Shown piece after piece: positions 17,107 through 28,124 of a stretch of 64,000 nucleotides of DNA. Positions within the stretch are counted from its first letter, which is position 1; each line of letters starts with the position of its first letter. The DNA comes from Candidatus Bathyarchaeota archaeon B24 (GTDB taxonomy: Archaea; Thermoproteota; CALKCG01; B24). The notes under the pieces are model-generated. The model worked only from the letters and a program-made list of their open reading frames with translations. It made no database searches and was not told where the DNA came from. Both the position numbers and the translations under genes were made by a program. The stretch spans positions 1 to 64,000 of the forward strand of contig LUCB01000004.1 of NCBI GenBank assembly GCA_001593865.1. Reading direction: 5' to 3'.

Positions 17107-17115
17107 TTATAAAAG
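17107..17115 (+). promoter_or_regulatory. TATA box of the CDC48 gene
   Basis: TTATAAAAG centred near 17111 predicts a start of transcription near 17137. A short purine-rich element AAGGGGT at 17134-17140 precedes the TTG start at 17147 and may serve as ribosome binding site. Confidence 0.5.
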
Positions 17116-17143
17116 ACTGCTCCAGAGTATTGCAAGGGGTTAA

Positions 17144-19342
<2,199 letters not shown>

Positions 19343-19406
19343 AAATAGCTTTCTTCAACTCCTGAATTAAAAAGAAACCTTTAAACCCGTTCACGTCCAG
19401 TTTAAC

Positions 19407-20027
19407 ATGGTGAGAGACTTGTCGTTTGAAAATTGGTGGACCAGATGGTTTAGAAGAAGGCGATGGCCCTTCTTCAGAAGCTGGTTTTTCGAGGATATCG
19501 ACGAGATGTTTAGGGAGATGATGGAGGAGATCGAGCGGGAGTTCGAGGAGTTCTCTAAAAACGTCCCTAAGGAGCTGGTGCGAGAACGTACGCTTCCAGA
19601 TGGAACTAAGGTGAAGGAGTGGGGGCCGTTCGTTTACGGCTACGTCATGACGGTGGGACCAGATGGAAAACCAAAGGTTAGGGAGTTCGGTAATGTGAGG
19701 CTCGGTATCGAAGCTGGGAGGCCAAGGGTGAGTATAAGCGAGCGTAGGGAGCCTCTAGTTGACGTCATGTCTACAGATGGAGAAGTTAAAGTAATAGCTG
19801 AGCTTCCGGGTGTAGAGAAGAAGGATATCCGGCTCTTCGGAACCGAGGATACTTTAACCATATCCGTCGACACACCGGAGCGTAAGTACTATAAGGAAAT
19901 CCAGCTTCCGGCTAAGGTAGACCCGAAGAAGGCCAAATCCTCCTACAAGAACGGAGTGCTAGAAGTGGTCCTCCCTAAGAAGGAGGAAAAGCCCAAGCCT
20001 AAAGGTGAGCCTATAAAAATCGAGTAG
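19407..20027 (+). CDS. hsp20: Small heat shock protein (Hsp20) with long N-terminal region
   Basis: The alpha-crystallin domain occupies about 112-195, from PLVDVMSTDGEVKVIAELPGV to KNGVLEVVLP. The last residues PIKIE carry the IxI motif that docks neighbouring dimers. The N-terminal part (about 1-110) is long, very rich in Trp, Arg and Glu (NWWTRWFRRRRWPFFRSWFF) and contains a conserved GPFVYGYVMTVGPDGKP segment seen in some archaeal Hsp20s. Such chaperones hold unfolding proteins in large oligomers. Its location after CDC48 links it to protein quality control. No heat-shock operator was identified. Confidence 0.93.
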   Translation: MVRDLSFENWWTRWFRRRRWPFFRSWFFEDIDEMFREMMEEIEREFEEFSKNVPKELVRERTLPDGTKVKEWGPFVYGYVMTVGPDGKPKVREFGNVRLGIEAGRPRVSISERREPLVDVMSTDGEVKVIAELPGVEKKDIRLFGTEDTLTISVDTPERKYYKEIQLPAKVDPKKAKSSYKNGVLEVVLPKKEEKPKPKGEPIKIE

Positions 20028-20037
20028 GATACCACTT

Positions 20038-20052
20038 GGATTATTTTTTCCA
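20038..20052 (+). terminator. T-rich terminator after hsp20
   Basis: The run ATTATTTTTTCC about 12-20 bp after the hsp20 stop is a typical archaeal U-rich termination signal. No strong stem is needed or seen. Confidence 0.45.
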
Positions 20053-20117
20053 TTACACGTTCATCGCCACACCACGCTTCCCTCATCGTTTGTTCGCAAA
20101 GTTAGAAGTTAAGAAGA

Positions 20118-21143
20118 TTAAACTAGGCTTATCGGTCTACCCTCTAACGCCGATTTTAACGCCGCTTCTATTATCCTAGTAACGGCTAGACCATCTTCTC
20201 CAGTCGAGAGGGGTTGCTTATCATCGATGATACAATCGATGAAGTGCCAGACCGTCCGGATATTGAAGCCTGTTAAACGACCGTGAATTTCGAAGGGTCC
20301 GCCGAACAAGTCGGGCTTCTCAGATTTCTCAGAAGTGTAGACCCTCATAGCTTGGTGGTGATGCGTATCTATATAGACACAGCCCTTGGTGAATATGAAC
20401 CTACTTACGAAGTCAACTATGGAGGGCATGGTTTCAGGAAGTATCCAACTATTTTCAAACGACCCTACGATGCCGTCTTCAAACTCGACAATATAGTGGA
20501 AGAAGTCCTCTGTGTTCACACCCATGTTTTTGAGAACCTGTTCTCCTTTAACGCAGTAGACCCTCACAGCTTCTCTTCCGAATATCCATCTCACAAGGTC
20601 TACGATGTGGCTTCCCAGGAACCAGATGACCGACGATTTAGAAGCCCAGCTGAGCATCTTAGTCGGAACATATATCGTATCGCAGAGCCTTACATAGGCG
20701 TATATCGGTTCTCCCAATTCGCCTGCGTCTACTCTGGATTTAAGGAGGGCGTACGGAGGACTCCATCTATTGTGAAAAGCCACCATGAGTTTAACGCCTG
20801 CTCTCCTAGCGGCGTTAACCATCGCCTCAGCATCCGAGACAGAAGTCGCTAACGGCTTTTCGCATAGGACATCTTTACCAGCTTCGACAAAGGCGATCAC
20901 CGGGTCTTTATGTAGGAAATCAGGCGTGGTAATCGAGACCGCTTCAAGCTCAGGGTCTTCGGCCATTTTTCTGAAATCTGTATAAACCTTTTCGACCGAG
21001 AATTCCTTGGCGAAAGCCTCAGCCCTAGCTTTATCTATGTCACACACAGCTATGACCTCTGCGTCAGGGTGGCTCTTATAGGCCCTTGTATGGACACGCC
21101 CCATTATCCCTAAACCCACAACCCCGACCTTAATCTTACCCAT
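20118..21143 (-). CDS. Gfo/Idh/MocA-family dehydrogenase
   Basis: The 341-residue NAD(P)-dependent oxidoreductase has an N-terminal Rossmann fold with GLGIMGRVHTRAYKSHP (about 8-24) and the family motif LCEKPLATS (about 92-100), whose Lys is catalytic. The C-terminal substrate domain follows from about residue 125, with GSHIVDLVRWIFG carrying the His/Asp pair. Members oxidise or epimerise sugars, inositols and sugar nucleotides. Substrate cannot be assigned. The gene is divergent from taw1 and probably unrelated to it in function. Confidence 0.88.
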   Translation of the reverse strand: MGKIKVGVVGLGIMGRVHTRAYKSHPDAEVIAVCDIDKARAEAFAKEFSVEKVYTDFRKMAEDPELEAVSITTPDFLHKDPVIAFVEAGKDVLCEKPLATSVSDAEAMVNAARRAGVKLMVAFHNRWSPPYALLKSRVDAGELGEPIYAYVRLCDTIYVPTKMLSWASKSSVIWFLGSHIVDLVRWIFGREAVRVYCVKGEQVLKNMGVNTEDFFHYIVEFEDGIVGSFENSWILPETMPSIVDFVSRFIFTKGCVYIDTHHHQAMRVYTSEKSEKPDLFGGPFEIHGRLTGFNIRTVWHFIDCIIDDKQPLSTGEDGLAVTRIIEAALKSALEGRPISLV

Positions 21144-21171
21144 TCAAAGACACCAAAAGATAGACAATGCT

Positions 21172-21206
21172 CTGACGTGATAAGGCTTACTGACGTGTTA
21201 TAAAGA
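21172..21206. promoter_or_regulatory. Repeated CTGACGTG elements at a divergent promoter
   Basis: CTGACGTG occurs twice, at 21172-21179 and 21190-21197, 18 bp apart start to start, next to a TTATAAAG TATA-like element at about 21198-21205. They lie in the 113-bp gap between the Gfo/Idh/MocA gene (minus) and taw1 (plus). Same-face spacing of nearly two helical turns suggests a regulator site, though chance cannot be excluded. Confidence 0.35.
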
Positions 21207-21256
21207 CGAAGAAACTATTTATCTCGGCGTTTCTTAGATTCGATCGAGAACACAAA

Positions 21257-22174
21257 ATGAATGTCCCAGAGTCCTTCAGGAAGATCCTCATAAAGCAGGG
21301 GTATAGACTCGTCGGGAAACATAGCGGCGTCAAGATCTGCGAGTGGACTCGTAGAAGCCTAACCCGCGGCGAGTACTGTTATAAGCAGAAATGGTACGGG
21401 ATCGAGAGCCATAGATGCCTTCAGTGTAGCCTAGCGTTATTCTGGTGTCTCAATCGTTGCCTATACTGTTGGAGAAGCTTCAAGTTGTTCTTAGGGGCGG
21501 AGATGAAGGTTGAGCCAGACGACCCTGAGTGGATACTGGAGGGGTTGATAGAGGCTCAAAGAATGCTTTTGGTTGGGTATAAGGGTAACCCTAAGGTTCC
21601 ACGGTGGAAGTGGGAGGAGGCTCAGAACCCCACGAACTTAGCCATAAGCCTCATAGGTGAAAGCGTCTTGTACCAACGTCTACCAGAGTTTATAGCCGTC
21701 GCTAAAGAACGTGGGATGAATACATTTCTCGTGACTAAGGGGACATATCCTGAGATGCTTGCGAAACTCGAAGTCGAGCCTACAAACCTCTACATAAGCC
21801 TGTGCGCACCCGATAAGGAGACGTTTGAGAGCCTCGATAGACCTATCACACCAGACGGTTGGGAGAAGCAGATGGAAAGCTTAGAGCTTATGAAGAGCTT
21901 CAGCTGCCGTAAAGTGATAAGGATTACTTTGGTTAAAGGTTACAACATGCATGGTATAGACGACTATGCTAGGCTCATAGCGAAGGCTGAGCCAGACTAC
22001 ATAGAACCTAAGGCCTACATGTGGGTTGGGGAGTCTAGGAAAAGGCTTCCAGGAGACGCTATGCCGACTCACGAAGATGTTATCGAGTTCGCCAGGAAAC
22101 TGGCCGAAGAGACAGGGTATAGGTTTGTAGATTTCTTTAGACCAAGCCGGGTTGCGCTACTATCGGCTAAATAA
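21257..22174 (+). CDS. taw1: tRNA 4-demethylwyosine synthase Taw1 (TYW1-like radical SAM)
   Basis: Taw1 condenses pyruvate with N1-methylguanosine-37 of tRNA-Phe to form the tricyclic wyosine base. The 305-residue protein carries the radical-SAM motif CLNRCLYC (C64, C68, C71) and a second cluster set C28, C41, C54, as in archaeal TYW1. Downstream segments RMLLVGYKGNPKVPRWKWEEAQNP and the C-terminal YIEPKAYMWVGESRKRL fit the family. It lacks the flavodoxin domain of eukaryotic TYW1, as expected in archaea. Single gene, with the RsmB-type methylase converging on it 9 bp downstream. Confidence 0.93.
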   Translation: MNVPESFRKILIKQGYRLVGKHSGVKICEWTRRSLTRGEYCYKQKWYGIESHRCLQCSLALFWCLNRCLYCWRSFKLFLGAEMKVEPDDPEWILEGLIEAQRMLLVGYKGNPKVPRWKWEEAQNPTNLAISLIGESVLYQRLPEFIAVAKERGMNTFLVTKGTYPEMLAKLEVEPTNLYISLCAPDKETFESLDRPITPDGWEKQMESLELMKSFSCRKVIRITLVKGYNMHGIDDYARLIAKAEPDYIEPKAYMWVGESRKRLPGDAMPTHEDVIEFARKLAEETGYRFVDFFRPSRVALLSAK

Positions 22175-22183
22175 GGCTATCCG

Positions 22184-23527
22184 TCAACCAGCCGTTCTTA
22201 CGAGCCTTGCTATGAAAAAACCGTTACACCCGTGTAGATGCGGGTACAATCGTCTACACTCCTTAAACCCTCTCAAACCGGGTTCTCCGATAACCCCTAT
22301 GAGAGGCTCAACCTCGAACTCCGGGTTCAGGTTCAGAAACTTCTCTACCACCATCTCGTTTTCCTCCACCGTTATACTACATGTAGAATATACCATGTAG
22401 CCTCCCGGCTTGACTAGGTCTGCGTAAGAAAGAAGCATCGACAGCTGAAGTTTAGAGAATCTCCTAACGTCTTTAGGGTTCATCCTCCATTTAACCGACG
22501 GATTCCTATGGAAAACCCCGGTTCCTGAGCAGGGTGGATCTATCAGGACAATATCTGCCTTTAACTTTAAAGGTGGGGCACGTGACGCATCTGTAAGGAT
22601 CAGATACGCGTTGGAGACTCCCATTCTCGAAACTTCTCTAAGCCATAGACTTGCACGTTCTTTAGAGAGCTCTATCGAAACTATCAAGCCTGTATTATTC
22701 ATGAGCTGGGCTAGGTAACTTGTCTTAGCCCCAGGTGCAGCGCACACGTCTACGACCGTAAGACCAGGTTTAACCTCTGAAACCTCTACGGCTAGGCAAC
22801 TGGATAAGTCTTGAATGTATACTAACCCTTTTCTATAGAGCCTCGACACGACTATAGGTTTCCTGAAAGACGCGACTTTATACACATGCTTTAAACCCTC
22901 AACCTTCGCAAGTCTAACACTTTCCTCTCCGAGGAATCTCAAGATCTCATCTTCAGAAGCCTTTAGAGTGTTTAGCCTTAGATAGGTCGAAGGCTCATCT
23001 AGGAGACTTTTTAGGAACCTTAGACCATTCCAAGCTCCTAGTATCCTGAGCGAGTATTCTACAAGCCACCGAGGGTTCGAGGTCAAAACTGATAGATATT
23101 CTAAAGAGCCTGGCTCTGGAAGAAGGGTATCCAGAGGTAGCGCTTTAAGTTTAGCTAGTAATCGTATGCAGAGCTTGTAGCCGTCTGGGCTGAGCATTCT
23201 CCTAAGGGCTTTCAACGTTTCACCCGTTTCAAGTGACCGAGCGGGGTTGAGTTTAAACTCATAAACGAGGAGCCGCATAACTTGCTTAACGGTTTCCGAA
23301 GTCTTAAGAAGACTCTCTCCAAGAACCTTATCGAGTATATAGTCGACCAAGGCTTTACGTTTCACCACTTCGAAAACCAGCCTGTATGCTAAACCAAGCG
23401 GCTGACGCTCAGATTCGGATAACATACGCCGCGCTCTATCCATAGCCGATTTAAGGCTTAAACCCATCCTCTCTTCGAGTGTTAAAGCCTTAACCGCGAC
23501 CCTGAACGCTCTCTCGATTATCGACAC
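22184..23527 (-). CDS. RsmB/NSUN-family RNA m5C methyltransferase with NusB-like domain
   Basis: The 447-residue protein has a NusB-like RNA-binding N-terminal domain (about 10-140), then a SAM methyltransferase. SAM motif I is VVDVCAAPGAKTSYLAQLM. The two catalytic cysteines appear in DPPCSGTG (motif IV) and VYSTCSI (motif VI). This layout matches bacterial RsmB (16S m5C967) and archaeal NOP2/SUN proteins. The target, rRNA or tRNA, cannot be told from sequence. It is convergent with taw1. Confidence 0.9.
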   Translation of the reverse strand: MSIIERAFRVAVKALTLEERMGLSLKSAMDRARRMLSESERQPLGLAYRLVFEVVKRKALVDYILDKVLGESLLKTSETVKQVMRLLVYEFKLNPARSLETGETLKALRRMLSPDGYKLCIRLLAKLKALPLDTLLPEPGSLEYLSVLTSNPRWLVEYSLRILGAWNGLRFLKSLLDEPSTYLRLNTLKASEDEILRFLGEESVRLAKVEGLKHVYKVASFRKPIVVSRLYRKGLVYIQDLSSCLAVEVSEVKPGLTVVDVCAAPGAKTSYLAQLMNNTGLIVSIELSKERASLWLREVSRMGVSNAYLILTDASRAPPLKLKADIVLIDPPCSGTGVFHRNPSVKWRMNPKDVRRFSKLQLSMLLSYADLVKPGGYMVYSTCSITVEENEMVVEKFLNLNPEFEVEPLIGVIGEPGLRGFKECRRLYPHLHGCNGFFIARLVRTAG

Positions 23528-23676
23528 AGCCAGGAGACCCCCTCTCCTTGGAGAGTATAAACTAAAGCTGGGTAAAAAATAGTTGGCTTAGACCGTGTCA
23601 GGAGAAGTTTATTGTAAAGCTGGGTGATGTATAAACACAAATATTCGAGCTGGTTAATAATCTACTTGGTCAGGGA

Positions 23677-26328
23677 ATGCCTGTTAAAACACTTACAGAC
23701 TTTCTAGTTGAGAAGTCTAAGCCTGAAAAGAGACTAGAAAAGGCTAAGGTCGAGGAACAGGTTAAAGAGGAGAAAAAACCGAGTGAGGTGGTCTTCGACG
23801 AAGAGGAGGGGGTTAAGGAGCTAGCTCCTAGCTATCTAGTATCGGCAACTTACGACGGTAGAAAAAGAGCGGTATGTCTTAAGCTGTACAATGAGAAGGA
23901 TAGAAAAATCTATCTCTGGTACGATAACACAGGGTATAAGCCCTATTGTCTAAGCGACCTACCTCTTGAAGAACTTAAGAAGATGATAGCTCTCGTCAAC
24001 CATCCGGGGTTCTATGGGCTTGAGGAGGTTAAGAAGTATGACCCGTTGCAATATAGATGGAGAACCATGACTAAGGTTTTGGCTAAAGACCCGTTGTCGA
24101 TAGGGGGCAGACCTACAAGTGCCATAAGGGATATACTACCTAAGGCCTGGGAGGCGGACATAAGGTTTCATGAAAACTATATCCTCGACAACAACCTTCA
24201 GGTCGGTATGTTATACAAGGTGGAAGGTGGAAGGCTCATACCCGTTAGCCACGAGCTTTCCAAAGAAGTCTTAGATAAAGTTATGAAGGTGTTCGAGGAC
24301 GAGCCGGAGGAGTATAAACGTTACATAATCAGGTGGCTTACATTGCTTGAGCTTAGGGTTCCAGAGATTTGTAGGTTGGCGTTGGATATAGAAGTGGCTG
24401 GGGAGGTTGCTACGAGGGTCCCAAGCCCCAAGGAGGCTAAAGACCCTGTAGTAGCCGTGTCTTTAATCGGTTCTGACGGGCTACGTAAGGTTCTTCTTCT
24501 GAGGAGAGAGAACGTCGAGGAGGGGAGCTGTGAAGTCGACGCGGAGCTGGAATACTACGATGACGAAAAGACCCTTCTCCTAAGGGTATTCGAGATAATC
24601 GAGGAATACCCGTTTCTTCTAACGTTTAACGGAGATGACTTCGACCTGCCGTATCTATACCATAGGGCCAGAAGACTAGGTATAGGAGCTGGGCAGATAC
24701 CTATAGAGTTGGGTAGAGACGCGGCGTTTCTCAGACGCGGAGTCCATATAGACCTTTACAGGTTCTTCTTCAATAGGTCCATACAGGTTTATGCGTTTGG
24801 ACAGAGATACCGTGAGAACACCCTCAACGAGATAGGCAAGGCCCTACTCGGTATAGGTAAAGTGGAGCTGGAAGGTCAGATCAAGGATCTCCCGTATAGA
24901 GAGCTTGCGAGATACTGCCTCAGAGACTCTGAGATAGTTTACAGATTATCTACTATGAATAACGACCTGGTTATGAAGCTTATAATGGTTCTAGCGAGGA
25001 TAACATACACACCTATAGAGGACCTAACGAGACAGGGGATATCGAACTGGATAAGGAATATGATGCTTTATGAGCATAGGGTTCGAGGATGGCTTATACC
25101 TAGGAGGGAGGACCTAATCGCAGCTAAAGGCAGCACCACCACTAAGGCTATCATAGAGGGGAAGAAGTATAGAGGTGCTGAAGTCATAACGCCCAAGCCA
25201 GGTATACACTTCAACGTAGCCGTCTTAGACTTCCAATCCATGTATCCGTCGATCGTTAGAAGCTATAACATAAGTTATGAAACTCTTAATTGCATACATG
25301 AAGAATGCAGATCCAACAAGGTTCCTGGAACACCCCACTGGATATGTACGAAGCAGAAGGGTTTGACAAGTCTGCTTATAGGCTCTCTGAGAGATGTGAG
25401 GGTTAGGTGGTATAAGCCCAAGTCTAAGGATAGGAATCTTCCACCTGATGTGAGAGAATGGTACAGCGTCGTTCAAAGCAGTTTAAAGGTTATCTTAAAC
25501 GCCAGCTACGGCGTTTTTGGAGCTGAGAGCTTTGCACTCTATTGTCCGCCAGTTGCGGAGGCGATAACTTCGATAGGGAGATACGCTATAAACAAAACAG
25601 TTGAAAAAGCACAGTCTCTAGGCGTCGAGGTGATCTACGGCGATACAGACTCGTTATTCCTAAAATCCCCCACCGAAGAGCAGATAGAGGAGCTTATGAA
25701 GTGGGTTGAGAAAGAGCTCGGCATGGAGATGGATATAGATAAGGTCTACAGATATGCTGTGTTAAGCTCTAGGAAGAAGAACTACATTGGAGTCTATCCA
25801 GATGGACGGATAGATGTAAAGGGTTTAACCGGTAAAAAACGTCACATACCGGATTTCATAAAAGAGGCTTTTATGGAGATGATGAAGATCCTAGGCTCTG
25901 TTAAAACGATCGAAGACTTTGAAGACGCTAAGAAGAGGATAATAGAGCTCTATAAGGAACGGTATAGCAAGATTAAACACGGAGAAGTCCCTCCTGAAAA
26001 ACTGGCTTTCAGAGTTATGCTCAGTAAACCACCTGAGAGATACGTTAAGACCACGCCGCAACACGTTAAGGCAGCACTTCTTCTGAAGCAAAAAGGCTTC
26101 GATGTGAAGGCAGGGGATATCATATCGTTTGTGAAGGTCGTTACATCCCCTGGGGTTAAGCCTACTCAGCTTGTAAGGGATACTAGGGAGATAGACGCCG
26201 ACAAGTATATCGAGTATTTGGAAAGCACGTTCGAGCAGGTTCTCGACGCCCTCGACATAAGCCTTACGACCATAGTTGGCAGTAGGTCTCTATGGAGCTT
26301 CGTACCATCTAAGACCAAACGCCGTTGA
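23677..26328 (+). CDS. polB: Family-B DNA polymerase
   Basis: The 883-residue polymerase has proofreading and synthesis motifs intact. Exo I is LALDIEV, Exo II FNGDDFDLPY, Exo III YCLRDSEIVY. Polymerase motif A is DFQSMYPSIV (about 517-526), motif B KVILNASYGV, motif C YGDTDS (about 653-658). An N-terminal 40-residue charged, low-complexity extension precedes the usual start, which may be a docking tail. No intein is present. PolB coexists here with both PolD subunits, so the replicative role may be shared. Single gene with its own upstream region at 23528-23676. Confidence 0.96.
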   Translation: MPVKTLTDFLVEKSKPEKRLEKAKVEEQVKEEKKPSEVVFDEEEGVKELAPSYLVSATYDGRKRAVCLKLYNEKDRKIYLWYDNTGYKPYCLSDLPLEELKKMIALVNHPGFYGLEEVKKYDPLQYRWRTMTKVLAKDPLSIGGRPTSAIRDILPKAWEADIRFHENYILDNNLQVGMLYKVEGGRLIPVSHELSKEVLDKVMKVFEDEPEEYKRYIIRWLTLLELRVPEICRLALDIEVAGEVATRVPSPKEAKDPVVAVSLIGSDGLRKVLLLRRENVEEGSCEVDAELEYYDDEKTLLLRVFEIIEEYPFLLTFNGDDFDLPYLYHRARRLGIGAGQIPIELGRDAAFLRRGVHIDLYRFFFNRSIQVYAFGQRYRENTLNEIGKALLGIGKVELEGQIKDLPYRELARYCLRDSEIVYRLSTMNNDLVMKLIMVLARITYTPIEDLTRQGISNWIRNMMLYEHRVRGWLIPRREDLIAAKGSTTTKAIIEGKKYRGAEVITPKPGIHFNVAVLDFQSMYPSIVRSYNISYETLNCIHEECRSNKVPGTPHWICTKQKGLTSLLIGSLRDVRVRWYKPKSKDRNLPPDVREWYSVVQSSLKVILNASYGVFGAESFALYCPPVAEAITSIGRYAINKTVEKAQSLGVEVIYGDTDSLFLKSPTEEQIEELMKWVEKELGMEMDIDKVYRYAVLSSRKKNYIGVYPDGRIDVKGLTGKKRHIPDFIKEAFMEMMKILGSVKTIEDFEDAKKRIIELYKERYSKIKHGEVPPEKLAFRVMLSKPPERYVKTTPQHVKAALLLKQKGFDVKAGDIISFVKVVTSPGVKPTQLVRDTREIDADKYIEYLESTFEQVLDALDISLTTIVGSRSLWSFVPSKTKRR

Positions 26329-26363
26329 GGTTAAACAACCCAAATCACATCATTAACTCCTAG

Positions 26364-26388
26364 AAGTTATAGGTTATGCTTATAACTT
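26364..26388. promoter_or_regulatory. Inverted repeat over the R15P isomerase promoter
   Basis: AAGTTATA at 26364-26371 and TATAACTT at 26381-26388 are perfect inverted 8-mers with a 9-bp spacer. The right arm forms the TATA element (centre about 26383), about 26 bp before the expected transcription start near 26409 and just ahead of the ATG at 26418. A repressor bound here would block TBP. Confidence 0.45.
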
Positions 26389-26417
26389 AGAAAACCACTT
26401 TTAGATTCCTCTAGAAT

Positions 26418-27425
26418 ATGGCTAGGTATGTTCTCCTACCCGAAGTTGAGGAAATAGTCAATGGGATAGGTTCGATGCGTATTAGAGGGGCTTCTAGGAT
26501 AGCTAAGGCCAGCATAGAAGCCCTAATGGTCACGGCTATGAAGAGCAACGCAAGAGACCCAGATGAGTTTTTCAGAGAGCTGGATTACGTAGCTCAGAGG
26601 CTCTTAGCAACAAGACCAACTGCCGTATCGCTTCCGAACGCGGTAAGGTTTGTCATGTTCAGAATCTACAAGGCTAAGGAAGAAGGTCAAGGACTTGAGG
26701 AAGTTAGGAAGACGGCGATAGACTCCTGTAGAAAGTTTCTCAGGAGGATAAGAGAAGCGTCTAAGATGATAGGTGAGATCGGTGCTCGGAGGATAAATGA
26801 CGGCGATACCATAATGACCCATTGCCATAGCACAGCAGCTCTGAGGGTCATAAAGACGGCTCATAGGATGGGTAAGAACATAAGGGTTATCGTCACAGAG
26901 ACTAGGCCACTCTACCAAGGGCTCATAACGGCTGAGGAGCTTGAAAAGGAGGGTATACCGTTCACGTTGATAATAGATGGAGCCGCTAGGTTTTTGATGA
27001 AGAAGGTGGATAAAGTGGTTGTAGGGGCAGATGCGGTAGCGGCTAACGGAGCGGTCGTGAACAAGATAGGTACGTCGATAATCGCTCTGGCTGCTCATGA
27101 AGCTAGAACTTTACTGTTCGTAGCTGCCGAAACCTATAAGTTTAGCCCAGAGACGTTAGTCGGCGAACTTGTTAAGATAGAGGAGAGACCTCCCGAAGAG
27201 GTCGTATCGCCTGAGGTTTTTAAGCGTTGGAGGTATGGCTCGGTTAGAAACCCTGCTTTCGATGTAACGCCACCAGAGTATATAGACCTTATAGTAACAG
27301 AGAAGGGGATTATTCCTCCTCAAGCGGCTTTCACGATCATCAGGGACGAGCTTAGAGGGATGCCGTACGAGTTTCAAAGGAGATACAGCACGTACTGGGA
27401 GAAAAGTCTGGAGCCTGAGGGCTAG
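26418..27425 (+). CDS. Ribose-1,5-bisphosphate isomerase (eIF2B-like)
   Basis: In the archaeal AMP pathway this enzyme turns ribose-1,5-bisphosphate into ribulose-1,5-bisphosphate for form III RuBisCO. The 335-residue protein belongs to the eIF2B alpha/beta/delta superfamily. The active-site pair known from the Thermococcus enzyme (Cys133, Asp202) is present as Cys136 in THCHSTAAL and Asp205 in VGADAVAANG, both shifted by three residues, which favours R15P isomerase over methylthioribose-1-phosphate isomerase or a true initiation factor. RuBisCO and AMP phosphorylase are not in this window. Confidence 0.87.
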   Translation: MARYVLLPEVEEIVNGIGSMRIRGASRIAKASIEALMVTAMKSNARDPDEFFRELDYVAQRLLATRPTAVSLPNAVRFVMFRIYKAKEEGQGLEEVRKTAIDSCRKFLRRIREASKMIGEIGARRINDGDTIMTHCHSTAALRVIKTAHRMGKNIRVIVTETRPLYQGLITAEELEKEGIPFTLIIDGAARFLMKKVDKVVVGADAVAANGAVVNKIGTSIIALAAHEARTLLFVAAETYKFSPETLVGELVKIEERPPEEVVSPEVFKRWRYGSVRNPAFDVTPPEYIDLIVTEKGIIPPQAAFTIIRDELRGMPYEFQRRYSTYWEKSLEPEG

Positions 27426-27429
27426 AAGA

Positions 27430-28014
27430 TTACTTGACCCATAGATTTTTGTAGACCAGCATAGCCATATCTTTTTTAGCCCTCTCGATTAGGAAGTCGA
27501 TAAACTCTTCAAACCCGTATTTTCCACCGGTCTCCGAGAGCCACCTGTTCACCGCGTCGGCATACAGCCTTTTTTCGAAAACCCTTGCCTTGGCGAGTTG
27601 CATTATATTGTTATATGTTTCATCGTCTATCGGCTTGCCGTCTAATATTAGACCCGGGCAGACGCCTATCGCATCCTTATTCACCTCAATCCTCAAGACC
27701 CTGCCGCCGGATGTCACGTAGAGAAACGGGTAGAATCGGCATGTCAAAGGCTTAAACTTGTGGATGATGCATAATCTATCGACATTAAACACGCATACAC
27801 CGTTTACATATCGCTTTAAACCTATGTAGCCTTCACCCTCTTTAAGACGTACTTTAGGCATCGTGCTCTTATAGCCAGCGGCGGGGTATAACCTCAAGAA
27901 GTATCGAGGCTTATAGCCACCGTAGTGCATTATACGCCAGATATCTAAGTGAGTTACCGGAACCCAGTATTTGCTACAACATATCCCGCACAGTGTGCAC
28001 TTAAACCGGACCAT
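27430..28014 (-). CDS. YkgJ-family cysteine cluster protein
   Basis: The 194-residue protein has the CxxCxxCC pattern in CTLCGICC at the N-terminus and more cysteines in CVFNVDRLCIIH and PLTCRFYPF. Together these fit the zinc or iron-sulfur YkgJ (UPF0153) family, whose function is not settled. It lies 4 bp after the convergent R15P isomerase and is divergent from flpA, so no partner is implied. Confidence 0.82.
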   Translation of the reverse strand: MVRFKCTLCGICCSKYWVPVTHLDIWRIMHYGGYKPRYFLRLYPAAGYKSTMPKVRLKEGEGYIGLKRYVNGVCVFNVDRLCIIHKFKPLTCRFYPFLYVTSGGRVLRIEVNKDAIGVCPGLILDGKPIDDETYNNIMQLAKARVFEKRLYADAVNRWLSETGGKYGFEEFIDFLIERAKKDMAMLVYKNLWVK

Positions 28015-28124
28015 CTCCTCTAAACCTGAAGCCGAGGATAGACCTCTATAAAGTTTACACCGTTGACTAGGGAGTTTAGACGAAAAAGTTTAGCTATTAC
28101 TAGGCTATTAAACCATATTAGAGA

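Noticed and set aside
23677..26328. Inteins in PolB or DP2
   Set aside because: Both polymerases read continuously through their catalytic motifs at normal length, with no intein block.
26418..27425. Translation initiation factor eIF2B or MtnA
   Set aside because: Cys136 and Asp205 align with the R15P isomerase active site at a constant offset, and archaeal proteins of this type are R15P isomerases; still an inference without a tree.
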